This document shows, piece by piece, positions 24,769 to 32,831 of a stretch of DNA of 64,000 nucleotides (its first letter is position 1; every line of letters begins with the position of its first letter). The position numbers and the translations under genes were made by a program. Source of the DNA: Taishania pollutisoli (GTDB taxonomy: Bacteria; Bacteroidota; Bacteroidia; Flavobacteriales_D; Crocinitomicaceae); the NCBI RefSeq assembly GCF_014518315.1, contig NZ_JACVEL010000001.1:62001-126000 (forward strand), given 5' to 3'. The notes beneath the pieces were generated by a model. That model had not been told where the DNA came from, did not search any database, and worked only from the letters and a program-made list of their open reading frames with translations.

Positions 24769-25614
24769 ATGAATAGAATATTTCTACTATTAATAATTGG
24801 AAGCTGTTTGTTCTTTTCAGGTTGTATTAAAAACAATCCGAACCCTTCCTGGGTTGAAATCAATAAATTTACTGTTGAGTCCAATCCTCAGTTAACGGAA
24901 GGAGAATTAGCGCTTAACGGATTTACAAACGGATGGGTGTATATCAATGATAAATTTATCGGAACGTTTGAATTACCGTGTAAAATTCCTGTTTTGGTGA
25001 CCGGTCAGTCAACCATCCGGGTATATCCGACGATTCTCAATAACGGAATTTCAGCAACAAAGAAAAATTATCCGTTCACGGAAGCCTACGAACAAACCGT
25101 AGAATTAAAAACAGACGAAACGGTTACAGTCAATCCGGTAACCCGCTATATGACAGGAACCACTTTCTGGATCGAGGATTTTCAGGGGGGAAACATTAAA
25201 CTGGATCAAGGATCAAATTCCACTGCGAGCGCGCAGGTGGTAAGCGACGAAAACAACAGCAATCTCTATTACAAAATTGATGTCAATTCCACGCAAAGTG
25301 TCTGGACAGCTTATACCAATGAACCTCTTTCATTTCCTATCGGATCGCAGATTTACCTGGAATTTGAATGCAATAACACCGCTCCGCTCAAAACGCTCTT
25401 TATGTACGGAAAAGCAGACGGAACCATTACCGAACAATACAACATCACCGTAACTACTGCAAATGCCGGATGGAAAAAAGTATACATTGAACTGACGGAA
25501 CTGGTCGCCAATTCCGGCGGATACCTGTTCTGGTCAGGTTTTGAATTTTCATTACCGGAAGGACAATCCAATTCAACCGTACTTATTGACAACATCAAGA
25601 TTGTGTATCGATGA
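24769..25614 (+). CDS. Lipoprotein with C-terminal carbohydrate-binding-like domain
   Basis: 281 residues from ATG 24769. The lipobox LFFSGC gives Cys19, followed by IKNNPNPSW. Residues ~30-115 look like a PEGA-like module (GFTNGWVYINDKFIGTFELP). Residues 130-281 form a jelly roll (GTTFWIEDFQGGNIKLDQGS...IYLEFECNN...LIDNIKIVY) like those that bind sugars. Its stop overlaps the start of the sugar transferase by 4 bases (ATGA), so translation is coupled. It may be a surface lipoprotein tied to polysaccharide assembly (inference). Confidence 0.75.
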   Translation: MNRIFLLLIIGSCLFFSGCIKNNPNPSWVEINKFTVESNPQLTEGELALNGFTNGWVYINDKFIGTFELPCKIPVLVTGQSTIRVYPTILNNGISATKKNYPFTEAYEQTVELKTDETVTVNPVTRYMTGTTFWIEDFQGGNIKLDQGSNSTASAQVVSDENNSNLYYKIDVNSTQSVWTAYTNEPLSFPIGSQIYLEFECNNTAPLKTLFMYGKADGTITEQYNITVTTANAGWKKVYIELTELVANSGGYLFWSGFEFSLPEGQSNSTVLIDNIKIVYR

Positions 25615-27014
25615 GTTTTTCTAAGTCTAAACTGGCTATATTACTAATTATCCTGGACTGGCTTGTCGCACTTGCGGCATGGGCAAGTTTTTATTACGTT
25701 CGCAAAGTCTATATCGAAGAAACAGGGTTTTCAGTTGGATCATCTTACTATCCGGGACTGGCAATTGTGCCAATTTTCTGGCTGATTATTTTTGCATTGC
25801 AGGGAACGTATATTGACGTAAGGAGGCTCCACCGGATGAAAGTGGTCGGCCTAACGTTTTTCGGCTCCCTTTTCGGAACAGTCGTTCTGTTTTTCTTCCT
25901 GTTACTGGACGATGAAGTCGACGACCACCTGTTGCTTTATCAATCGCTGTTCTGGCTGTACGGTATTCATTTTGTTTATTTTGTATTCGCGCGCTTGTTT
26001 TTTGTCAGCAGACTCGTAAAGAAGATTCATCGCCGGGAGAAAGGATTCCGGACATTGGTCATCGGAGGCAATGAAAAAGCAGTTGAAATTGTTTCAGAAT
26101 TGCAGCAAATGAAAAAAAGCAGCGGTCATTTGTTAGTCGGATTCGTCAATCTGAACGGAACAGACCGCTTGCTGGAAGACAAACTCCCCTACCTGGGAAA
26201 AGCAGACGACGAGCTGGAAGTAATTATTCGCCAGAATCAGATCGAAGAAGTGATCATCGCGCTGGAAAGCAAAGAACACGACCGCATCCGGAACCTGATT
26301 GTACGCATGGAGGGCAGCGACCTGAAGATCAATATTCTTCCGGATATGTATGACATTCTTTCCGGATCGGTTAAGATGAGTAATATCTTCGGGGCTTTGC
26401 TCATTGAAGTAAACGCAGAAGTAATGCCTGTCTGGCAGCGTGTGATTAAACGGTTCATCGATGTTGTCTGCTCTATACTTGCAATTGTCGTTCTTATTCC
26501 CGTCTACATAACGCTCGCCATCCTGGTGAAATTTTCTTCACCGGGTCCGGTTTTATTTTTGCAGGAACGCATTGGTAAAAATGGGGTTCCGTTCAAAATC
26601 ATCAAGTTCAGAACCATGTATACCGGAGCCGAAAAAAGCGGCCCTCAGCTGTCCTCAACACACGACCCGAGGATCACACCTGTAGGGCGGGTCATGCGCA
26701 AATTACGGCTGGATGAATTGCCACAATTTTTCAACGTACTCAAGGGCGACATGTCACTGGTAGGACCACGACCGGAACGTCAATTTTTCATCGACCAGAT
26801 TATTGTTGTCGAACCACAATTCCTTCAATTGACAAAAGTACGGCCCGGAATAACTTCCTGGGGGCAGGTAAAGTACGGTTATGCTGAAAATGTGGACCAG
26901 ATGCTGCAACGCATGAAATTTGACTTATTGTACATGAAGAACCGCACACTGGCACTGGATTTTAAAATCATGCTTTACACCGTTCTCATCATTGTGAAAG
27001 CCAAAGGAAAATAA
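25611..27014 (+). CDS. Exopolysaccharide polyprenyl glycosylphosphotransferase
   Basis: 467 residues. It transfers a sugar-phosphate from a nucleotide sugar to undecaprenyl phosphate, the first step of exopolysaccharide or O-unit synthesis, at the inner membrane. There are four N-terminal membrane helices (about 8-28, 47-65, 80-102, 112-130), a CoA-binding/Rossmann-like middle (KGFRTLVIGGNEKAVEIVSE), a re-entrant helix (VVCSILAIVVLIPVYITLAI) and the conserved catalytic core (SPGPVLFLQERIGKNGVPFK, KFRTMY, RKLRLDELPQFFNVLKGDMS, VGPRPERQFF, RPGITSWGQV). Full-length WcaJ/WbaP-type enzyme. The sugar is unknown. Confidence 0.93.
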   Translation: MSFSKSKLAILLIILDWLVALAAWASFYYVRKVYIEETGFSVGSSYYPGLAIVPIFWLIIFALQGTYIDVRRLHRMKVVGLTFFGSLFGTVVLFFFLLLDDEVDDHLLLYQSLFWLYGIHFVYFVFARLFFVSRLVKKIHRREKGFRTLVIGGNEKAVEIVSELQQMKKSSGHLLVGFVNLNGTDRLLEDKLPYLGKADDELEVIIRQNQIEEVIIALESKEHDRIRNLIVRMEGSDLKINILPDMYDILSGSVKMSNIFGALLIEVNAEVMPVWQRVIKRFIDVVCSILAIVVLIPVYITLAILVKFSSPGPVLFLQERIGKNGVPFKIIKFRTMYTGAEKSGPQLSSTHDPRITPVGRVMRKLRLDELPQFFNVLKGDMSLVGPRPERQFFIDQIIVVEPQFLQLTKVRPGITSWGQVKYGYAENVDQMLQRMKFDLLYMKNRTLALDFKIMLYTVLIIVKAKGK

Positions 27015-27176
27015 CTTCAGACTCCCGTTTCACAAAAAATAACAGGTCACTTATACTTTTTCAATTAATTTCTTCGTTAATTAACGTTGTTAACAATCCA
27101 TGTTTGAAATGTTCTACCCACTTTAAAAAAAAGAGGTGGAAGAACAATTAATTTTATCGTGTTAAATTGTATAAAA

Positions 27177-27929
27177 ATGAAAATTAGAACGAAATTCGCC
27201 ATTCTTGCTATGGCATTGTTTGTTGTAGGAACTGTCGTTGCACAGGTGGAAACAGGAGCTCCTGTAGCTGAAACGGTATCACAACCAAAAATTAAAGAAA
27301 TTTCTGCGATCGAATTCTTGTTGAAAGGAGGGGTATTTCTAATTCCAATCGTTTTATTGTTGTTTTATACAATCTCCGTCGGGATCGAAAAATTCCTGTA
27401 CATTCGAAGAGTAACGCGTTTCGACGCTTCTTTACTAAGCGACATGCGCAGTAACCTGGTGCAGGGGAATGTTGAAAATGCACTTTCGACTGTTTCCCGT
27501 GACAAAACGGCTTATGGAAATGTGATCAAAGAAGGGGTACAAACAATTGGCCGTCCGGTTTCCGAAATCGAATCGAATATGGAGAAAGCCACCAACATTG
27601 AAATCGGTAAAATGGAAAAGAACCTCGGACACCTCGGAATGATTGCCGGACTCGCTCCGACGTTAGGATTCGTGGGTACAATTTCAGGGGTAATCAAAAT
27701 TTTCTACAGTATTTCCATCACTGAGAACGTAAGCATCGGGAACATTTCTGCCGGTTTGTATGAAAAAATGATTGCCAGTGGAGCAGGTCTGACAGTAGGT
27801 ATTATTGCATTTGCCATTTACCACATATTGAATGGAATCATTGACAACTATACGCTGAATGTGCAGAAAGTAAATATGGATTTTGTTAATATTATTCAAC
27901 GACCAAACCATGGCGATAAGACGAAATAA
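27177..27929 (+). CDS. exbB: MotA/TolQ/ExbB proton channel protein
   Basis: 250 residues from ATG 27177. An extra N-terminal segment (signal-like, ending near VVAQVETGAP) precedes the standard three helices: VFLIPIVLLLFYTISVGIEKF, then LGHLGMIAGLAPTLGFVGTISGV and ASGAGLTVGIIAFAIYHILN. The conserved Gly/Pro-rich LAPTLGFVGT motif is present. With ExbD it forms the proton-driven motor that energises TonB-dependent transport. Overlap of 20 bases with exbD shows coupling. No tonB follows, unlike many Flavobacterial exbB-exbD-tonB clusters. Confidence 0.9.
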   Translation: MKIRTKFAILAMALFVVGTVVAQVETGAPVAETVSQPKIKEISAIEFLLKGGVFLIPIVLLLFYTISVGIEKFLYIRRVTRFDASLLSDMRSNLVQGNVENALSTVSRDKTAYGNVIKEGVQTIGRPVSEIESNMEKATNIEIGKMEKNLGHLGMIAGLAPTLGFVGTISGVIKIFYSISITENVSIGNISAGLYEKMIASGAGLTVGIIAFAIYHILNGIIDNYTLNVQKVNMDFVNIIQRPNHGDKTK

Positions 27930-28308
27930 ACGATTCCACGTTGAGATCGCAAAAGATGCATTAAGTGACATCATGTTCTTCTTATTGCTGTTCTTTTTGA
28001 TCATTTCAACACTGGCAAACCCGAACGTAATCAAGATGGATTTGCCAAAGGCGGATGCTCCGGAAAAGACATCCCAGAAGCATCTGACACTTTCCGTTAC
28101 GAAAGACGAAGGTTTTTTCATCGACAAAGAACCAGTGGCATTCGAAGATCTGGAAAGCGTATTACTTACAAAGACAGCGGAACTGGGAAACACAACCGTT
28201 GTGGTACGAATTCCATACGACATGGAAGTACAAAACCTGATCGACGTGCTGCAAATCGGAACAAGGAATGATTTAAAATTCGTGATTGCGGCCGATATCA
28301 CAAAATAA
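27910..28308 (+). CDS. exbD: ExbD/TolR biopolymer transport protein
   Basis: 132 residues from ATG 27910. One membrane helix carries the proton-binding Asp20 in DALSDIMFFLLLFFLIIST. The periplasmic domain reads DLPKADAPEKTSQKHLTLSVTK and ends LIDVLQIGTRNDLKFVIAAD, as in ExbD/TolR. The upstream ATG at 27883 would add nine unlikely residues. Followed by a strong terminator (28348-28377), so the pair is a complete two-gene unit. Confidence 0.92.
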   Translation: MAIRRNKRFHVEIAKDALSDIMFFLLLFFLIISTLANPNVIKMDLPKADAPEKTSQKHLTLSVTKDEGFFIDKEPVAFEDLESVLLTKTAELGNTTVVVRIPYDMEVQNLIDVLQIGTRNDLKFVIAADITK

Positions 28309-28347
28309 GGTTATTACAGCTAACAAAAACAGATATATATACCCGAG

Positions 28348-28377
28348 ACCGGTGGAGATTTCTTCGCCGGTTTTTTT
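28348..28377 (+). terminator. Intrinsic terminator of exbBD
   Basis: ACCGGTGGAGA and TCTTCGCCGGT form an 11-bp stem including G-U wobbles with a 2-base loop, followed by seven T residues. It starts 40 bases after the exbD stop. Confidence 0.85.
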
Positions 28378-28772
28378 ATACACTCCGCTCCGCCTTTAAT
28401 CACGATTTACATGACCCCACAAGCATTTATCCCGATCAAGGGGTAATCCTCTCACAAAAGCAACGATCGAATGCCTGTCGTCTTCTGGAAAGGCTTTTTT
28501 TTTTGTTGTTCCCATACGCATTTTTATTCTCCGATCAGAAAATCAATTGAAAGAACAAAGAGCTTTTCTAAATGCAGCAATTCAAACAACAAATAAATTG
28601 GGCTGTCATGTATCGTTATAGCCATTTTACAAGATCTGCCATATTTGATTTATTGTCTCACTGAACCATCAATTTACACAGGCGGTAAATGTTTATTTAC
28701 TACGCAACTCTTCTGTCTGTTCATCTGTGACAAAACGGATTCTCTGATTGTTTAGGGCGGCTCCAAAACAAG
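28378..28772. other. 395-base non-coding gap
   Basis: No open frame with coding character. A weak 4-bp hairpin (GCCT 28473, AGGC 28491) directly precedes a ten-base T run (28495-28504), which looks like a terminator and could end a short RNA transcribed rightward; no convincing promoter was found. Otherwise I see nothing. Confidence 0.4.
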
Positions 28773-28802
28773 AAAAGGCCATTCTTCGTTGAATGGCCTT
28801 TT
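28773..28802. terminator. Terminator of secDF
   Basis: A perfect 12-bp stem, AAAAGGCCATTC (28773-28784) and GAATGGCCTTTT (28791-28802), around TTCGTT. It lies 24 bases beyond the secDF stop on the minus strand and is symmetric. Confidence 0.9.
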
Positions 28803-28825
28803 CCTATATAAAATTCAATCTGATC

Positions 28826-31786
28826 TTATTTCTCTTTTTTAGAAAGGTCAATTAATACCGGAGTTGCGATAAAAATAGACGCGTATGTTCCGACAATGAC
28901 ACCTATCAACTGTGCGAAGATAAATCCTCTGATCGGAGAACCTCCGAAGAACAACATGATCAACAACACAAAGATCACACTCGCTCCCGTGTTAAATGTT
29001 CTGGATAATGTAGAGTTCAATGCCAGGTTAATCTCTTTCGTATTGATCACCTGGTTTCCATACCCCAGGTTTTCACGAATACGGTCAAATACAACGACCG
29101 TGTCATTGATTCCATAACCAACTACTGTCAGGATCGCTGCGATAAATGCCTGGTCAACATCCATATTGAACGGAAGAATTCCATTGAATACAGAGAAAAT
29201 ACCAAGAATGACTACTACAGTAAATGCCAGTGAAGCTACTGCACCAACTGAATATTGCCATTTTCCGAATCGGAAAAAGATGTATCCGAACATGATTGCC
29301 AGTGAAGCAACAACCGCCCAGATAGAAGAACGCGTCAACTCTTCTGAGATTGTCGGAGATACTGTTCTCGACTCCATAATCTTGTAACCTCCCCACTTAT
29401 CTTTTCCTGCCTTGAATGCATCTTCCAGTTTATTAACAACCTGACCGTTTGCAGATTCATTCCCCAACAAGTAATTGGTAACAATCTCAACGTTATACGA
29501 GTTATTTTTTGTTTTTAAAACAATAGACGCTTCGGAAGAGTTGAATGATTTTCTGATGTTTTGCTCCAACTGATTCAGATCACCTTTAATGGACTCATCA
29601 AACTTCACGACATATGTACGACCACCAGAGAATTCCACACTTGGATTCAATCCTTTTGTGAACAATGCTCCCAACGATGCAGCAACTACCAATCCGGAAA
29701 CGATGTAGAATGTTTTTCTCTTCCCTGCAAAATCAATGTTTACATTCTTAAAGGCATCTTTTGTCATTTTGATATCGAACGAGATCGTTTTACCTCTTCT
29801 CATCTGAATGTCAAAAATCAATTTAGTAATCACCAATGCAGAGAACACAGATGTAAAGATACCGATGATCAATGTGATTGCAAACGATTCGATTGGTCCG
29901 GATCCCAGCAATTTCAATACGATTGCAGTCAATAATGATGTTACGTTGGCATCAATAATCGGGTTCAATGACTTGCGGAATCCTTCGTTGATAGCTGTCG
30001 CCTGGTCTTTCCCGGCGGACAATTCTTCCCGGACACGTTCGTAAATCAGGACATTGGCATCAATCGCCATAGCGAATGACAATACGATTCCGGCAATACC
30101 AGCCAGTGTCAATACCGCCCCAAAAGAAGCAAGTGTACCGAAGATAAAAACAACGTTCGCGATCAATACGATACTTGCAACACGTCCCGCTTTACCGTAG
30201 TAGAAAATGACATATAGCAACACCACCAATAAAGAAACCGCGAATGAGATCATACTTGAACGTGCGTTCTCAGCTCCTACAGTCGGCCCTACTTTTACCT
30301 GCTCTTTGATAACACATGGTGCAGGAAGTGCACCTCCATTCAATAAGCCTGCAAATTTTGTTGCTTCTTCAAATGAGAAATTCCCTGTGATTTCTGTATT
30401 CCCCTGTGTAATTGCATTTTGAACAACCGGTGCGCTGTATACAATATTATCCATTGTGATCGCAACTGCTTTTCCAACGTTCTCACTGGTCATCAAAGCC
30501 CATTTTTCAGATCCTTCTGTTGTCATACGCAGATTCACTGTACGTTGTCCTCTGTCGTTTACATCCGGAGTCGCTTTCTGAATATCTTTTCCTCCTACAC
30601 GAGCTTTACCGCTTGCAGGCACTTTAATTGCATATAGGAAATACCCTGGTTTTTTCTCCAGCGCTTCCGGATCAGAAGACCACATAAATTTCAGGTCTTC
30701 CGGGAATGTTTGACGGATGTCGTTGCGGGCAAGGATTTGGTCAACCAATGTACGGTCTTCAATCGTAGCAAATGCCATGAACGGATTTTCTCCTACCGGA
30801 ACCACCAGTTCGCCCAATCCTTTCGTTCCTGTGTTGCTCAAATCTCCCAGGTTATCCAACGAAAGTGTCGCTGTAGAATCTCCTGTCGCTGTTGTATCTG
30901 TTTCTTCAACCACTGCCGCTTCTTTCTGCGTGGAAAGCGTTACCGCATCCGCCCAGTTTCTGGCAATTTCTTGTCCGGTATACGTTTCAAAGAACTGCAG
31001 GTTTGCTGTTGACTGCAACTGCTCTGCTACTGTCTTTTCGTCCTGAACTCCCGGAAGTTCTACATACAAACGGTTGTTTTGCTCATCTTTCTGGATATTT
31101 GGCTGCGATACACCAAACTGATTGACACGACGATCAATGATTTCTTCAATTCCGTTCATAGATGATTTCACACGGTCATTGAGGAATTTCACCACCTCTT
31201 CATCTGTCGATTTGATATTTAACTCTTCATTATCAACAAGCGAAAACAAGGATACCAATGGAACATTCTTGTTGATTTGTTTGTGCTTTTGAGAGAAAAT
31301 CTTGATAAAATCACCACCTTTTACAGTGTATTCACCCATTGCCGCATCAAATGCTTTTCTGAATTTGGAATCGCGTTCGCTTCTCGCGAAGTTTTTCACC
31401 ATTTCAGGAATGTTGATTTCCATCGTAACGGACATCCCTCCTACCAGGTCAAGTCCAAATGCCATTGAACGTTTTTTAACCGTCGAGAAAGAAGATCCCA
31501 ACACCGGATAAACAGGCGCGTCTCCTTTTTCTTTCAATTTCTTATTGATCAGAGCAGTGCGGGCGTTTTCTTCACCTTCCGGTTTTCTGAAATCAATTAA
31601 AATACCATCAATGACAATCGTATCTCCGGTCTTGCTTGCCAATTCTTTGTAATCGCCAAGCTCATTCTCAACTTCCTTTTCTACCTTCTTTTCAACAGAG
31701 TTGGAGACAAAAGTAAATGAAACTTGATACACTGAAATAACGACTAAAAGTATCGTTAAAAACCAGAAAAATCCTCTATTTCGCAT
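28826..31786 (-). CDS. secDF: SecDF fusion protein translocase subunit
   Basis: 986 residues with SecD and SecF fused, the usual form in Bacteroidetes. It uses proton flow to pull preproteins out of the Sec channel. The N-terminal helix (FFWFLTILLVVISVYQVSFT) is followed by the P1 periplasmic domain (FGLDLVGGMSVTMEI, RVNQFGVSQPNIQKD), the SecD membrane block with SFAMAIDANVLIYERVREEL, then the SecF half (KGLNPSVEFSGGRTYVVKFD, GYGINDTVVVFDRIREN). A Thr/Asp-rich insert (about residues 290-330) expands P1. As T9SS cargo first crosses by Sec, it serves the many secreted proteins here. Confidence 0.97.
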   Translation of the reverse strand: MRNRGFFWFLTILLVVISVYQVSFTFVSNSVEKKVEKEVENELGDYKELASKTGDTIVIDGILIDFRKPEGEENARTALINKKLKEKGDAPVYPVLGSSFSTVKKRSMAFGLDLVGGMSVTMEINIPEMVKNFARSERDSKFRKAFDAAMGEYTVKGGDFIKIFSQKHKQINKNVPLVSLFSLVDNEELNIKSTDEEVVKFLNDRVKSSMNGIEEIIDRRVNQFGVSQPNIQKDEQNNRLYVELPGVQDEKTVAEQLQSTANLQFFETYTGQEIARNWADAVTLSTQKEAAVVEETDTTATGDSTATLSLDNLGDLSNTGTKGLGELVVPVGENPFMAFATIEDRTLVDQILARNDIRQTFPEDLKFMWSSDPEALEKKPGYFLYAIKVPASGKARVGGKDIQKATPDVNDRGQRTVNLRMTTEGSEKWALMTSENVGKAVAITMDNIVYSAPVVQNAITQGNTEITGNFSFEEATKFAGLLNGGALPAPCVIKEQVKVGPTVGAENARSSMISFAVSLLVVLLYVIFYYGKAGRVASIVLIANVVFIFGTLASFGAVLTLAGIAGIVLSFAMAIDANVLIYERVREELSAGKDQATAINEGFRKSLNPIIDANVTSLLTAIVLKLLGSGPIESFAITLIIGIFTSVFSALVITKLIFDIQMRRGKTISFDIKMTKDAFKNVNIDFAGKRKTFYIVSGLVVAASLGALFTKGLNPSVEFSGGRTYVVKFDESIKGDLNQLEQNIRKSFNSSEASIVLKTKNNSYNVEIVTNYLLGNESANGQVVNKLEDAFKAGKDKWGGYKIMESRTVSPTISEELTRSSIWAVVASLAIMFGYIFFRFGKWQYSVGAVASLAFTVVVILGIFSVFNGILPFNMDVDQAFIAAILTVVGYGINDTVVVFDRIRENLGYGNQVINTKEINLALNSTLSRTFNTGASVIFVLLIMLFFGGSPIRGFIFAQLIGVIVGTYASIFIATPVLIDLSKKEK

Positions 31787-31821
31787 ATTGGTTGTTTTCG
31801 TTTAAATTATTTACAAAGTCG

Positions 31822-31829
31822 CAAATATA
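31822..31829 (-). promoter_or_regulatory. -7 promoter element of secDF
   Basis: The minus strand reads TATATTTG, a full TAnnTTTG match, 36 bases upstream of the ATG. The predicted 5' leader is about 29 bases. Confidence 0.6.
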
Positions 31830-31974
31830 GAATTTCCAAGCGTGAAATAGACAATCAGAACAAAAAAAAATAAACAATTAGAAATAAACTGTTAAAAACA
31901 ATTCCCGGGATTTGTAAATCGGTGTATTGCAATCATCCTCTAATTCCCGTTCAACAAATATATCTGATCACCTA

Positions 31975-32004
31975 TTTGATTTAGAATCAGAAATAGTATC
32001 TTTG
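31975..32004 (+). promoter_or_regulatory. Promoter of the PASTA-T9SS-rluD operon
   Basis: TTTG (31975-31978), an 18-base spacer, and TATCTTTG (31997-32004) nearly match the Bacteroidetes consensus TTTG-N19-TAnnTTTG. Transcription should start near 32011, 19 bases before the ATG. Confidence 0.7.
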
Positions 32005-32029
32005 TTTCCATTTACACATTTGATAAACT

Positions 32030-32815
32030 ATGAGTTTAGGCGCGAAATTCAAAAATTTCTTCTTTACCAAAAAATTCCTGATCAACCTGGGATTATTGAT
32101 ACTGACGTATATTGTGATCATATTTGTTCTGAACATTTACCTGGATAGTTATACGGATCACGGAAAGAAAATCGCTGTCCCCAACCTGATCGGAAAAAAC
32201 CAGAAACAACTGCCTTCCATTGTTGAAAACCTGGGGTTGCAATACGAAATATCTGAAAGCGTATACGATCCTTCCCAGGCTGACGGAACAATCATATTTC
32301 AGGATCCTGCTCCGAGTACACAGTCAGATGTATTTGTAAAAGAAGGAAGAATCATCCGGGTGAAGGTATCTAAAAAATCACAACTGGTTGAAGTACCTAA
32401 CTGTGTCGATAAATCACAGCGGTTCGCCGAAAACATTCTCAAGAGCAGGGGCTTGAAGTTCAAAATCGAATACAGACCTTCCGTGGAAGCTGCGGGTGCC
32501 GTTATCCAACAGTTGCACAATGGCAAGACAATCAACGAGAAAGAAAAAGTATCTATCGGTTCAACAATTACATTAATTGTAGGAAAAGGTGCGCTTGGGG
32601 AAGAGATTCCTACACCGAATTTGATGGATCTGACAATATGTGATGTAAAAAGCCGTTTATCAGTTGTTCCGAACGTTAGTTTGGTAGTGATTTGCGACGG
32701 ATGTGTGACAAGTGCCGACAGTTGTTCAGCACGTGTCTTCTCTCAAAGTCCCGAATACATTGAGGGAGGTGTTATCTCCGGAGGTGCTACCATAACAGTT
32801 CATGCAACAAAGTAA
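32030..32815 (+). CDS. PASTA-domain membrane protein
   Basis: 261 residues. A short cytoplasmic N-terminus and one membrane helix (FLINLGLLILTYIVIIFVLN) are followed by three periplasmic PASTA modules starting at KIAVPNLIGKNQKQLP, QLVEVPNCVDKSQRFA and EIPTPNLMDLTICDV. PASTA domains bind peptidoglycan or muropeptide-like ligands, usually attached to Ser/Thr kinases or penicillin-binding proteins. Here there is no catalytic domain. The third module holds four Cys (VVICDGCVTSADSCSARV), which may form disulfides. Co-transcribed with the T9SS protein (gap 16 bases) and rluD. Cell-wall sensing or anchoring is inference. Confidence 0.88.
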   Translation: MSLGAKFKNFFFTKKFLINLGLLILTYIVIIFVLNIYLDSYTDHGKKIAVPNLIGKNQKQLPSIVENLGLQYEISESVYDPSQADGTIIFQDPAPSTQSDVFVKEGRIIRVKVSKKSQLVEVPNCVDKSQRFAENILKSRGLKFKIEYRPSVEAAGAVIQQLHNGKTINEKEKVSIGSTITLIVGKGALGEEIPTPNLMDLTICDVKSRLSVVPNVSLVVICDGCVTSADSCSARVFSQSPEYIEGGVISGGATITVHATK

Positions 32816-32831
32816 AACTTAAATGGTACAC

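Noticed and set aside
27684-28301. 205-codon minus-strand frame over exbB/exbD
   Set aside because: Antisense shadow of two recognised genes.
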